IMG/VR virus record: IMGVR_UViG_3300021354_000021
Span: 1 to 33,095 of that record
DNA from: a virus
DNA: 33,095 nucleotides
Reading direction: 5' to 3' (one strand)
The first letter of the stretch is position 1. Every line of letters begins with the position of its first letter. The notes beneath the pieces are model-generated. The model was given only the letters and a program-made list of their open reading frames with translations. It searched no databases and was not told the origin of the DNA. The translations under genes and the position numbers were made by a program. Shown here in pieces: positions 23,083-30,034 of the stretch.

Positions 23083-23424
23083 TTAATATTTAAAGTAAAA
23101 ATAAAACATTCCTTTTTGTTTCGTGTAGTAAAACTGTACTCCTGTTTCATCAAGTATCTCAACTGACGTGTAATAGTCGGCCATAACGCTTGAGCATCGT
23201 ACATAGATACTGTCCCCTTTTATCATGTGAACAACATACTGAAAATCGGGTGTTGCCCCAACAGATTTTCTATCTTCGTCAATCCATACAGACACACCCT
23301 GAGTACCTTTAAAGTTTAACACGAATTGTTTTGTTACTACTGCCGGAGCAGTTACAATTGGTGTTACCGTTGCGGGTTTTGAACATGCTGAAATTATCAG
23401 CGCAATTAAAATTAGTTTTCTCAT
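23083..23424 (-). CDS. Putative lipoprotein
   Basis: 113 residues. Basic N-terminus MRKLI, hydrophobic core and lipobox IISAC (Cys14) predict a signal-peptidase II lipoprotein. The mature part is beta-rich, ending in aromatic FYFYFKY. Its stop codon is immediately before the GT2 start. Membrane lipoproteins in phages often act in superinfection exclusion, but its location within the late operon is unusual. The role is inferred only. Confidence 0.65.
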   Translation of the reverse strand: MRKLILIALIISACSKPATVTPIVTAPAVVTKQFVLNFKGTQGVSVWIDEDRKSVGATPDFQYVVHMIKGDSIYVRCSSVMADYYTSVEILDETGVQFYYTKQKGMFYFYFKY

Positions 23425-23726
23425 TTGAATCCTCTGTTTTTAGTTTTTGTTTTGATTGTTATAGTTTCAATTTCTTTCGGGTGTTCAAATTCGTATTTTA
23501 TCAACCATCTGATCATATTACGCATCACATCTATATTACAATTTGAACAATTGCCCGGACGTATGCCTGTCAATTCATGCTGCAAGCTGCGAAGTTCAAG
23601 AAGTTGTTGATTTGTTCCAACCCATGACTTCTCGTTCTCAAAAATGTTGATACATTCTTTAATCGTGAAACGGTTGCCGTCCTTCAGATTAATCATGTCG
23701 TTATAAACTTCCTCAAATGTTCTCAT
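23421..23726 (-). CDS. Hypothetical protein with CxxC motif
   Basis: 101 residues; CSNCN near 60-64 forms a single CxxC. The N-terminal half is helical, with EVYNDMINLKDGN. No family recognised. Overlaps genes on both sides by 4 bases, so it is part of the operon. Confidence 0.6.
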   Translation of the reverse strand: MRTFEEVYNDMINLKDGNRFTIKECINIFENEKSWVGTNQQLLELRSLQHELTGIRPGNCSNCNIDVMRNMIRWLIKYEFEHPKEIETITIKTKTKNRGFK

Positions 23727-23959
23727 ATTCTGAATAGTATTCTTTTAGCAACCAATGAAACGTAAGCGGCTATCCCTGCAAATCCAATAGTATTTATATC
23801 TATTCCATTTGAGTATGTTAGAATGATTAATACACTCCAAAAGGATAGGCACGTAATACAGTTGAATGGTTTAAAATTTAACCATTTTGGAAATTCAGTT
23901 AGCAGAAGAAACGATGTCCAAAGCAAAGGCATTCCGATTGTGATGATTATGTTGTTCAT
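23723..23959 (-). CDS. Small polytopic membrane protein
   Basis: 78 residues, three hydrophobic segments (about 3-20, 34-48, 54-70), with FNCITCLSFW at 32-41, a Cys-containing motif reminiscent of DUF1360-type membrane proteins. It follows the GT4-like gene and could anchor or assist the glycosylation group. Function unproven. Confidence 0.55.
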   Translation of the reverse strand: MNNIIITIGMPLLWTSFLLLTEFPKWLNFKPFNCITCLSFWSVLIILTYSNGIDINTIGFAGIAAYVSLVAKRILFRI

Positions 23960-25014
23960 ATATTTAAAAATGATTTGTATGCGTTATAACGTGCCTCAGC
24001 TACAACGTTCATGTGTTGACATTGCACATCAATATAAAGCTGTTCTGCTAAGTCCTTAATCATGTTTGGGTTCTTTATTAATTTAACCATATTTCTATAC
24101 CAATCATGACGAGAATTAACAACAAGACAATTGATACCATGCTTTAACATTGGCGAGTAAGGATAAACATTGGAGCAAATCACTGCCTTCTTTTTAAATC
24201 CTGCCTCTATTAATTTTAGATTTGATTTCATGTTATTAAATCGGTTATCTCTTAGAGGAATAAGACTTATATCAATATGGTCGTAAAAATTAGCATATTT
24301 ATCAACGGTTGTACTTGGGAACGTTGCGAACTTATCGGCAGGTGCAACACCTTTGCAAGATAGTACTCCTGCGATAGCCCTTGCCATATCATCGTCAGGA
24401 CTGAAACCGCCATACACAACTTTAAATTTTAACGAATTATCTTTATACATCGAAAGCAAGGAATCAAATAGCTCCATAACATCTTCAAAATGGGTAATTG
24501 AACCGGACCAACCAAATGTAGGGACATCTAACTTTTTATCTTTAGTCTCAAATTGACCAACCGGTAATATTCCGTTTTCAACTATGCGAATCTTTTTTAC
24601 TAATGTTTCATTTTGTAAAGTCCGTCCCAAATATGTGTGAGTTGTGGTAACTCCAATAGCGTGATTGATGCCATAAATAATTTTAGCTGCGTGCCCATCT
24701 CCTTTAGATACACCTTGCAAAATATGAGTATCATTTAGTTTATAATCATCATCCAAATCAATCACATAAGGAACATTAACACGTTTTAATTTTTGAATCA
24801 ATTCGATATAGTCCCCAACTTTTGAAATGAAACGATTTGCAATTACTAAATCAAAGCACTTTAAAAATTCCTCAGTTGCAGAATCAATTTCATTTATCAT
24901 TGATATTTCACATTCAGGATATAACACTCCCATAACGTTGTGAGGAACTACTAACCGATGAAAGTCTACTCCTGAATATACGGGGTGTGAAGGAACAATG
25001 ATGAGTACTTTCAT
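23956..25014 (-). CDS. Glycosyltransferase family 4-like (GT-B fold)
   Basis: 352 residues. N-terminal VLIIVPSHPVYSGVDFHRL, a central FGWSGSITHFEDV (about 190-202) and a C-terminal KLIEAGFKKKAVICS (nucleotide-sugar binding) pattern are GT-B features. Begins MKVLIIVPS and overlaps the next gene by 4 bases. Likely transfers a hexose from a nucleotide sugar; acceptor unknown. Together with the GT2 and PLOD-like genes it makes a multi-enzyme modification group. Confidence 0.8.
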   Translation of the reverse strand: MKVLIIVPSHPVYSGVDFHRLVVPHNVMGVLYPECEISMINEIDSATEEFLKCFDLVIANRFISKVGDYIELIQKLKRVNVPYVIDLDDDYKLNDTHILQGVSKGDGHAAKIIYGINHAIGVTTTHTYLGRTLQNETLVKKIRIVENGILPVGQFETKDKKLDVPTFGWSGSITHFEDVMELFDSLLSMYKDNSLKFKVVYGGFSPDDDMARAIAGVLSCKGVAPADKFATFPSTTVDKYANFYDHIDISLIPLRDNRFNNMKSNLKLIEAGFKKKAVICSNVYPYSPMLKHGINCLVVNSRHDWYRNMVKLIKNPNMIKDLAEQLYIDVQCQHMNVVAEARYNAYKSFLNI

Positions 25015-25361
25015 TTTTTACAAATTTCTATTTCATATTCATACAATTCTTCTCTAACAAACATTTTTAATTTTGCTAAATCTCTTAATGAAAAATCAAA
25101 CCATTCTCCTATCCTTCTGTGTTTCTTAAATTTGCTATGTATAGCTTGTTCATCTGCAAAGTTAGTGCTATCATCTAATTCACCATTTCCGTAATATTTA
25201 TCATATACAATATAAGCTACCAGTAACAGCCTTATTCCTGATGATGTTTCTAATCTCCTATGCCTCTCACGTAAATTGTCTGCTATACCAACCTTATAAA
25301 GTTTAGTTACATCATTATACATTAAGTACAAATAATTATGTCTTATTTCTACTTTATTCAT
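25011..25361 (-). CDS. GIY-YIG / T5orf172-like nuclease domain protein
   Basis: 116 residues. YLYLM (10-14), YKVGIA (22-27), Arg31 and Arg35, Glu71/His75 and GEWF (85-88) match the T5orf172 (MUG113) branch of the GIY-YIG nuclease superfamily. Stand-alone single-domain forms are frequent in phages and may act as nucleases. Overlaps the sigma-like gene by 4 bases, so it is likely co-expressed with it. Confidence 0.8.
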   Translation of the reverse strand: MNKVEIRHNYLYLMYNDVTKLYKVGIADNLRERHRRLETSSGIRLLLVAYIVYDKYYGNGELDDSTNFADEQAIHSKFKKHRRIGEWFDFSLRDLAKLKMFVREELYEYEIEICKK

Positions 25362-25819
25362 TTATTCAATTTATCTTTAACATATCGAAGAGCCGAGTAT
25401 GATATGCCTGTATGTTTCTGAACCTTCTTCATATTTCCAAGTTCATTATAAAGTAATAATATCCGATTTTCAAACTCCGGCAAATTCAACATATAATATT
25501 CAGCATGTTTGATGAAGTCTTCATCGTTAACTTCATTTCCACTTGCAACTACTGATGACATTTCTTTTAACTCAACTTCTTTTCTAAATAGAACCTTCCC
25601 GAGTTGCCCAGTTGGTGTGATAGTATTGAGAGCCACTCTATAATACCATGTGGAAAGGAATTTTAATTGAGGTAAATTTTCTTCCGGAAGTTCAAGTATA
25701 ATTAAAAAAATTTCCTGATATAAATCCTCGTAATACTTAGAGTTGAACCGCCTGCACAACTCTTTGTAGTTGTTATTTTTAATAATTATATCAATTATTT
25801 GCTGACGTAACACGACCAC
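25358..25819 (-). CDS. Sigma-70-like RNA polymerase factor, phage encoded
   Basis: About 153 residues with ECF-sigma organisation. Region 2-like: YYEDLYQEIFLIIL (29-42) and TWYYRVALNTI (57-67), the core-binding and -10 recognition elements. Region 4-like: a C-terminal HTH (about 112-153) with MKKVQKHTGISYSALRYVKDK. No N-terminal region 1. It heads the minus-strand operon and is the best candidate for recognising the repeated AGCAA-N14-TATACTAAT element. Start uncertain: GTG at 25819 lies inside a host-type -7 box; GTG at 25813 is another option. Confidence 0.75.
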   Translation of the reverse strand: MVVLRQQIIDIIIKNNNYKELCRRFNSKYYEDLYQEIFLIILELPEENLPQLKFLSTWYYRVALNTITPTGQLGKVLFRKEVELKEMSSVVASGNEVNDEDFIKHAEYYMLNLPEFENRILLLYNELGNMKKVQKHTGISYSALRYVKDKLNK

Positions 25820-25826
25820 AAATGTA
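25819..25826 (-). promoter_or_regulatory. Host-type -7 box (TACATTTG) for the sigma operon
   Basis: Minus-strand TACATTTG matches the Bacteroidota -7 consensus TAnnTTTG. No convincing TTG -33 box is seen about 20 nt upstream (AAGCAAGCAAAT is there instead). The box overlaps the GTG start, so a start inside the coding sequence is implied or the real start is downstream. Confidence 0.4.
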
Positions 25827-25926
25827 TAATTATTTAAATTTGCTTGCTTTTTTTATTATTATTTGTTATTAACACAAATGATTCTATCTAAAAATCAAAT
25901 AGTTACAAAATAAATAACATTTTTAC

Positions 25927-25958
25927 TTGACTTATATTATACTTTTAATATACATTTG
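25927..25958 (+). promoter_or_regulatory. Early promoter, Bacteroidota consensus
   Basis: TTGA at 25927-25930 (-33) and TACATTTG at 25951-25958 (-7) separated by 20 bases match the Bacteroidota vegetative promoter TTTG-N19-20-TAnnTTTG. The transcript would start near 25964, leaving a leader of about 30 nt to the HTH gene at 25996. CATTTGTG-type sequences are repeated near both divergent promoters and could be operator sites. Confidence 0.7.
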
Positions 25959-25995
25959 TCCTCGAATTAACAACGAAGTTTTTAAATTTAAAACA

Positions 25996-26238
25996 ATGAC
26001 AAACGGAAAAACATCACTCAAAGAATTTTTAGAACATGGCGACATACAAAAAATAGTTGATATGTCAGGGGCATCAAAAGCAACGGTTAATCGGTGGTTA
26101 ACAGATGACCCATTCAGGGTATCTGTATCAGTTAAAATTGATGCTGCAATTACTAAGGCCTATGCAAAAACTATTATTGCAAATCAAAAGGCTCGTGCAA
26201 ATTCATCTAAAATATTGAGGAGTTTAAGAGATGAATAA
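25996..26238 (+). CDS. Helix-turn-helix regulator, early operon first gene
   Basis: 80 residues from ATG 25996; a longer in-frame start at 25927 would run through the promoter and is rejected. Residues 10-45 contain an HTH (MSGASKATVNRWL, 23-35) with the pattern of small Cro- or MerR-like DNA-binding proteins; the C-terminal part is basic. Placed next to the divergent promoters, it could regulate them. Confidence 0.65.
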   Translation: MTNGKTSLKEFLEHGDIQKIVDMSGASKATVNRWLTDDPFRVSVSVKIDAAITKAYAKTIIANQKARANSSKILRSLRDE

Positions 26239-26323
26239 CGAAACTAAAAAATTTTATCGCTCGGTTGCCATTTTTTTTGGAGCAATTATTCTTTCAGTAA
26301 TTATCGGGAACTTAACCAAATAA
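26231..26323 (+). CDS. 30-residue single-pass membrane protein
   Basis: Overlaps the HTH gene's end by 8 bases (ATGAATAA). Charged N-terminus MNNETKKFYRS, then a hydrophobic helix from about residue 11 to 27. Type and place are like the small membrane peptides often found in phage early operons. Function unknown. Confidence 0.45.
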   Translation: MNNETKKFYRSVAIFFGAIILSVIIGNLTK

Positions 26324-26326
26324 ATT

Positions 26327-26689
26327 ATGTACCAATGCAATCCATTCGGTCACAAGTTTGACCGACCTATGATAAAATACGATGATTCAAATGATGAACA
26401 ATACGATCAATGTCCTGATTGTGGAACTGATGATTTTATTGACTTGGAAGATTTAAGAAAAGATGACGCAATTAACGATGTCTTAGTAAGTGAGAAATGC
26501 ATTGCATCTGATATTATTTGCATGATGCAATCACACTATACAGCATTAGAGATTACTTGCATGACTTATGTTCGTGAGAAGTTTGACACGCAAAAAGATT
26601 TCACACAATTGATGCAATTGATTTTAGAAGCGGAAAGACTACAACTCCCAAAAGAATTTATTGAAGGCCTTAAAAACGACCTTATATGA
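26327..26689 (+). CDS. Hypothetical protein with single CxxC zinc motif
   Basis: 120 residues, acidic, with CPDCGTDD (29-36) and an upstream Cys-His pair (C4, H9) that could give one zinc site. The rest is helical. No family recognised. Starts three bases after the preceding stop. Confidence 0.6.
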   Translation: MYQCNPFGHKFDRPMIKYDDSNDEQYDQCPDCGTDDFIDLEDLRKDDAINDVLVSEKCIASDIICMMQSHYTALEITCMTYVREKFDTQKDFTQLMQLILEAERLQLPKEFIEGLKNDLI

Positions 26690-26859
26690 CTAACGAACAA
26701 AAACTATTGTCAGTCATTCACGCAACAGCTAATTACCCTGCTCACGGAAGTGCAATTATTAATTCAAATAAAATATGGTATACACCGAAGCCGAAATACT
26801 TGAAAAAGTTAAAAAAACACCAAACAAAACCATCACATCTATTGATGAATGTATTGTAA
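26686..26859 (+). CDS. Small hypothetical protein, basic C-terminus
   Basis: 57 codons, ATG overlapping the previous TGA. Residues 30-50 are Lys-rich and include WYTPKPKY. A second frame (26774-26863, 29 codons) overlaps its end, so which is translated is not certain. Confidence 0.4.
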   Translation: MTNEQKLLSVIHATANYPAHGSAIINSNKIWYTPKPKYLKKLKKHQTKPSHLLMNVL

Positions 26860-26883
26860 CATAGTAAACGATCATATAAAATC

Positions 26884-27039
26884 ATGGAAAAAGAAACACT
26901 ATCTCTCGCAATCCAAGGCATATTAATCGGATTAGTCATCGCATTAATCGGGGCCATAGTTTATTGCCAAGCAAAAGAAGTTAAACGCAGGAATCAAAAT
27001 AGAATGAAGGATTATAATTTTAAAAACAGACTAAAATAA
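26884..27039 (+). CDS. 51-residue single-pass membrane protein
   Basis: N-terminal MEKETLSLAIQ, hydrophobic helix (about 9-28), then a basic tail (KEVKRRNQNRMK). Topology typical of small phage inner-membrane proteins. It begins shortly after the preceding stop and is followed directly by the DnaA-like gene. Confidence 0.5.
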   Translation: MEKETLSLAIQGILIGLVIALIGAIVYCQAKEVKRRNQNRMKDYNFKNRLK

Positions 27040-27040
27040 T

Positions 27041-27373
27041 ATGGAAGTACACATGAGTTTTTCTTATTGGGAAGCACCGATAATCAGAAAAAAGAAAACA
27101 CCAACTGAAATAATCGACATCGTAGCAGAAGAAATGAATATCCTGCCAATGATTATTTGTTCTAAATCTCGCAAACGTGAGATAGTTGATGCTCGAAGAA
27201 TTATTGCAAATTATTTATGTAAACAAGGGCAAACATTAACCTCAATAGGTAGGCTTCTCGGAGGCCGTGACCACAGCACTATAATAGCATTGCGTGAATC
27301 TTACAATGATATTTACCCAACTGATAGAGGGTTTAAAATAATTGCCGATAAAATTAACCACATTCTAAATTAA
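27041..27373 (+). CDS. Stand-alone DnaA domain IV-like DNA-binding protein
   Basis: 110 residues. ARRIIANYLCKQGQTLTSIG (51-70) and the signature GRDHSTI (75-81) are the DNA-binding helix-turn-helix and DnaA box-recognition residues of chromosomal DnaA domain IV. AAA+ domains are absent, so it could bind DnaA boxes without opening DNA, perhaps at a phage origin or as a regulator of host initiation. The two N-terminal ATGs (27041 and the one four codons later) are both possible starts. Confidence 0.85.
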   Translation: MEVHMSFSYWEAPIIRKKKTPTEIIDIVAEEMNILPMIICSKSRKREIVDARRIIANYLCKQGQTLTSIGRLLGGRDHSTIIALRESYNDIYPTDRGFKIIADKINHILN

Positions 27374-27609
27374 TGAAAACGCTAATCCTTATCGCTGCAA
27401 TCGGGTTCAACATTGGTTACTCAATTAAGAATTATAGCGAGGACAAGGAACGGCTCCAAAACCAACACAACGAAATTCAATCACAACTTAATCAAATAAA
27501 CACAAATGGAAGTATCAGGAAATTTAATCGAAGTAATGCCGGAACAATCAGGGATAAGCAAATCAGGAAGCGCATGGACAAAACAAGAGTTCATTATCGA
27601 AACAACTGA
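27373..27609 (+). CDS. Small membrane-anchored protein overlapping DUF3127 gene
   Basis: 78 residues; one N-terminal transmembrane segment (2-16) then a hydrophilic Asn/Gln-rich helical part. The ATG overlaps the preceding TAA. The final third overlaps the DUF3127 gene (27506) in a different frame by 104 bases, so its C-terminus may not be under its own selection. An Rz-like or early exclusion role cannot be told. Confidence 0.45.
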   Translation: MKTLILIAAIGFNIGYSIKNYSEDKERLQNQHNEIQSQLNQINTNGSIRKFNRSNAGTIRDKQIRKRMDKTRVHYRNN

Positions 27610-27775
27610 TAAGTTCCCAAAAAAGATATGTCTATCGGTTTCGGGTCAACAAAATAACCTTACTCAATTCGGGATGGGTCAGTCACTAAAGATTCAAGTC
27701 AACATCGAATCGAGAGAGTATCAATCCAAATGGTACACTAATGTTTCAGCATGGAAAATAGAGGCTAATAACTAA
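27506..27775 (+). CDS. DUF3127 family OB-fold-like single-strand-binding candidate
   Basis: 89 residues. Opens MEVSGNLIEVMPEQSG, then WTKQEFIIET, FPKKICLSVSG and a late IESREYQSKWYTNVSAWKI; this order is that of DUF3127 proteins of Bacteroidota and their phages, which are short OB-fold-like proteins. A role in single-stranded DNA binding is commonly proposed; it lies next to a lambda-type exonuclease, which fits recombination or replication. Confidence 0.85.
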   Translation: MEVSGNLIEVMPEQSGISKSGSAWTKQEFIIETTDKFPKKICLSVSGQQNNLTQFGMGQSLKIQVNIESREYQSKWYTNVSAWKIEANN

Positions 27776-27780
27776 ACAAA

Positions 27781-28122
27781 ATGGAAACTAAAATACCTCA
27801 AACACACTGGAAAAAATTAACGAATCCGAAATATGTCGGTTCACATGATTTGCTTCCGGGACAAGAATTGCAAATAACCTTTGATAAGGTTGTAAAAGAA
27901 ATGGTTAAAAATGTTGATGGAAAAGAAGAGATGTGTGTAGTAGCCTACATGAAAGGGGCGCACAAACCTTTAATCATGAATAAAACCAACATGAAAATAG
28001 TCACTAAGGTTTTAAACACCCCTTACATTGAAGAGTGGATAGGCAAGTCAGTTACTATCTATTCGGCTAAAGTTAAAGCGTTTGGTGAGGTTGTAGATGC
28101 AATTAGAGTTAAAGCAAAATAG
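27781..28122 (+). CDS. Conserved phage protein next to exonuclease
   Basis: 113 residues beginning METKIPQTHWKKLTNPKYVG, with KPLIMNKTNMKIVTKVLN and a SVTIYSAKVKAFGE strand. I recognise the pattern as a conserved phage protein that often precedes the nuclease in Bacteroidota phages, with unknown role. Could be an accessory of homologous recombination by context. No RecT or Erf is recognisable in the window. Confidence 0.6.
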   Translation: METKIPQTHWKKLTNPKYVGSHDLLPGQELQITFDKVVKEMVKNVDGKEEMCVVAYMKGAHKPLIMNKTNMKIVTKVLNTPYIEEWIGKSVTIYSAKVKAFGEVVDAIRVKAK

Positions 28123-28125
28123 GTT

Positions 28126-28839
28126 ATGGAATTAGCCGAAATAAAACAGCGCAATGCCTATTACGAAAGCATTATGCACCTTTTAAACCCAATACTAACA
28201 GAATTTAAAGAAATGGAATCAAATAACGACAAATTCACAGACGAAAGGTTCGGGTTAATAACCGGCAGTAAAGTTTTTGTTTTGTTCCCGAAGAAATCAG
28301 CCGAAGTAGGTCAAAGAACTTATGCGAAACAACTCGCAAATCAAATGTTCTTTAAGTATTATGATGAGGTTGGGTCGTGGCAAACAGAACATGGAACACT
28401 ATCAGAACAATCAGCACTTGAATACTATCAAACATTCTTTGATAAAGAAGCAAAGAAACCTGAATTTATCAGTAAAGGAAACTATGGGGGTTCAGCCGAT
28501 TGTTTAACTTCATCATTTGGGATTGATTTTAAATGCCCAACAACTCTTGAAGGTTGGTTGAATTATATGCACGAAGGAATTAGTGATGAACAATTCTATC
28601 AATGTCAAATGTACATGATGTTGTACGGATTAGATAGATGGAAGATTTGCGCTTATCTTTTGGAAACAAACCGCATGAGTGATATGGGCATTACATACCC
28701 AGTACCATACGAACAACGAATGATAATTATAGATGTTCCAAAGGATGAAACATTCTCAACTGAATTGGACATTAGAAGTCCAAAAATAATCAGAATGAGG
28801 GATGACTTTTTGGAAGTATTAAAGGTTAATTTTTCTTAA
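28126..28839 (+). CDS. Lambda exonuclease-like (YqaJ) recombinase nuclease
   Basis: 237 residues. Core motifs of the PD-(D/E)xK superfamily: ITGSK (45-49), a conserved TEHGTLSEQSALEYY (87-101), GGSADCL (121-127) with catalytic Asp125 and GIDFKCP (132-138) with Asp134 and Lys136, then a helical QCQMYMMLYG segment. It degrades the 5' strand of double-stranded DNA to give single strands for annealing. It ends two bases before the winged-helix gene. Confidence 0.85.
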   Translation: MELAEIKQRNAYYESIMHLLNPILTEFKEMESNNDKFTDERFGLITGSKVFVLFPKKSAEVGQRTYAKQLANQMFFKYYDEVGSWQTEHGTLSEQSALEYYQTFFDKEAKKPEFISKGNYGGSADCLTSSFGIDFKCPTTLEGWLNYMHEGISDEQFYQCQMYMMLYGLDRWKICAYLLETNRMSDMGITYPVPYEQRMIIIDVPKDETFSTELDIRSPKIIRMRDDFLEVLKVNFS

Positions 28840-28840
28840 A

Positions 28841-29101
28841 ATGAAACAACTACAAATAAATTTTACTCGCAACAATTCTTATCACACCATCACGAACTTA
28901 GCAGATAAACAAACGAAGGTTTTAGAAGCAATTAAATCACTTGGGAAATGTTCGGCTTATGAAGTGTCAAAATATTTAGGATGGGAAATAAACCGGATCA
29001 CGGGCAGGATAAATGAACTCGAAAAACTTGGAAGGATTAAAAGCTGTTCGGTTAAGGTTGGATTGTACGGAAAGCCGGTTAAAGTGTGGGAGGGGCTATA
29101 A
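28841..29101 (+). CDS. Winged-helix DNA-binding protein
   Basis: 86 residues. Residues 20-75 form a winged helix (LGKCSAYEVSKYLGWEINRI, then a GLYGKPVKVWEG wing) typical of small phage regulators. The stop TAA at 29099-29101 lies in the first attC-like core of the right-hand cassette array, so the cassettes were inserted exactly behind this gene. Confidence 0.75.
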   Translation: MKQLQINFTRNNSYHTITNLADKQTKVLEAIKSLGKCSAYEVSKYLGWEINRITGRINELEKLGRIKSCSVKVGLYGKPVKVWEGL

Positions 29102-29231
29102 CGGTATGCAAGTTGGCGTTTGTTGCTGACTTTGAAACACGATATTATCAAACTTAGACAAATTTAGATATGAAAAACGAAATTTCAATAATCACTAAAC
29201 TCAGCAATAACGCTAACTTGCTGTTATCTGC
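29096..29231 (+). repeat. attC-like site A (left edge of right-hand array)
   Basis: Core CTATAAC (29096-29102) and GTTATCTGC (29223-29231). Arms GCAAGTTGGCGTTTGTTGCTGA (29108-29129, interrupted here only by listing) pair with 29201-29221 with one bulge and two mismatches. The right core is the start of cassette 1 and is the exact complement of its end core GCAGATAAC. Note the left-arm coordinates give the full sequence. Confidence 0.7.
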
Positions 29232-29409
29232 TGTTTTTGCGTTCTTCAAACAGAGAACGTGCAAACACGAGTTTAAAGGTAAAGAAATGCAACACAGAGA
29301 TGCAGAAGGTATAGTAAGGTGGCAATGTCATAAATGCAAAAAAGTGTTTGCTGCTGAATGTGGTTTGGATATTTTGAAAAACGGAAAATGTATAGGTGAA
29401 TGGTCTTAA
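29170..29409 (+). CDS. Cassette 1 protein: zinc-ribbon-like
   Basis: 79 residues. Metal-ligand candidates Cys31, His33, Cys53, Cys56, Cys64 in the CKH...WQCHKCKKVF arrangement, a compact zinc-binding domain also seen in phage-borne proteins. The N-terminal ~20 residues are encoded by the attC-like stem itself, which is unusual; a start after the recombination junction would leave only the metal-binding part. Function unknown. Confidence 0.6.
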   Translation: MKNEISIITKLSNNANLLLSAVFAFFKQRTCKHEFKGKEMQHRDAEGIVRWQCHKCKKVFAAECGLDILKNGKCIGEWS

Positions 29410-29419
29410 AGCAAAAATT

Positions 29420-29555
29420 GCAGATAACGGTCGGGTATTGCCGAAGGCAGGGATTTGAAAGACAAAAGTTTCAACCTTGCACAAATGCCTAATAGAAGTA
29501 CAAATGATTAATTAACCGAGAATGCCCTGCTTTTGGCAATACCTTGTTAGGTGCA
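29420..29555 (+). repeat. attC-like site B
   Basis: R''-like GCAGATAAC (29420-29428) is the perfect reverse complement of cassette 1's start (29223-29231). R'-like GTTAGGTGCA (29546-29555) starts cassette 2. Arms at 29434-29452 and 29525-29543 (19 bases each) pair with only two G-U-type differences. The intervening ~70 bases give a long site like the Vibrio VCR class. Confidence 0.8.
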
Positions 29556-29579
29556 GTGCTTCTCATAAACTTAAATAAA

Positions 29580-29900
29580 ATGAACATAACACTTAAAAGA
29601 AATTATGGCTACGAATTAATTTTTGAAGCCGAAAATGTAAAAATCACAGAGGATATTGAAGATAGAATATACTCTAAAACAGAAGATGGTAAAACAGATT
29701 TTAAAACGCCACCGAAACGAGATGTAAAAACAGATGTTTTAGAACAGTTTACTTCTGTTTTAGATAATATGATAAATTATCGTGAAGCCGATTTTGATAG
29801 TAGTGATTTAATTGAAAGGCTTTTTGAAAAATTACCTCAAGAAGTAGCCAATAATTTACTTGTCAAATTGAAACGTGATTATGAAACGGAGGTCGAATAG
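29580..29900 (+). CDS. Cassette 2 hypothetical protein
   Basis: 106 residues from ATG 29580; a longer start at 29544 would begin inside the attC core and is less likely. Acidic, helical, no recognised motif, beginning MNITLKRNYGYELIFEAENV. Sits wholly between sites B and C as a self-contained cassette. Function unknown. Confidence 0.65.
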   Translation: MNITLKRNYGYELIFEAENVKITEDIEDRIYSKTEDGKTDFKTPPKRDVKTDVLEQFTSVLDNMINYREADFDSSDLIERLFEKLPQEVANNLLVKLKRDYETEVE

Positions 29901-29903
29901 CAT

Positions 29904-30034
29904 TGCACCTAACGGTTTCGGGCTTGGCGAAGTGGCTGAACCGAATGTTTGATAGAAGCACAAAACTTAAAATAAAAAACGAATGATTGATAGAATTACT
30001 GAACAGCCATTTTGCCAAACCCGTGTTAGTGGCA
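29904..30034 (+). repeat. attC-like site C
   Basis: R''-like TGCACCTAAC (29904-29913) is the perfect reverse complement of cassette 2's start (29546-29555). R'-like GTTAGTGGCA (30025-30034) starts cassette 3. Arms 29919-29938 and 30004-30023 pair over 20 bases with three transition (G-U) differences. Confidence 0.8.

Noticed and set aside
26774-26863. A 29-codon frame (MVYTEAEILEKVKK...) in the early operon
   Set aside because: It overlaps the longer frame at 26686-26859, which has the coupled start; the two could not be told apart, and the longer one is listed.
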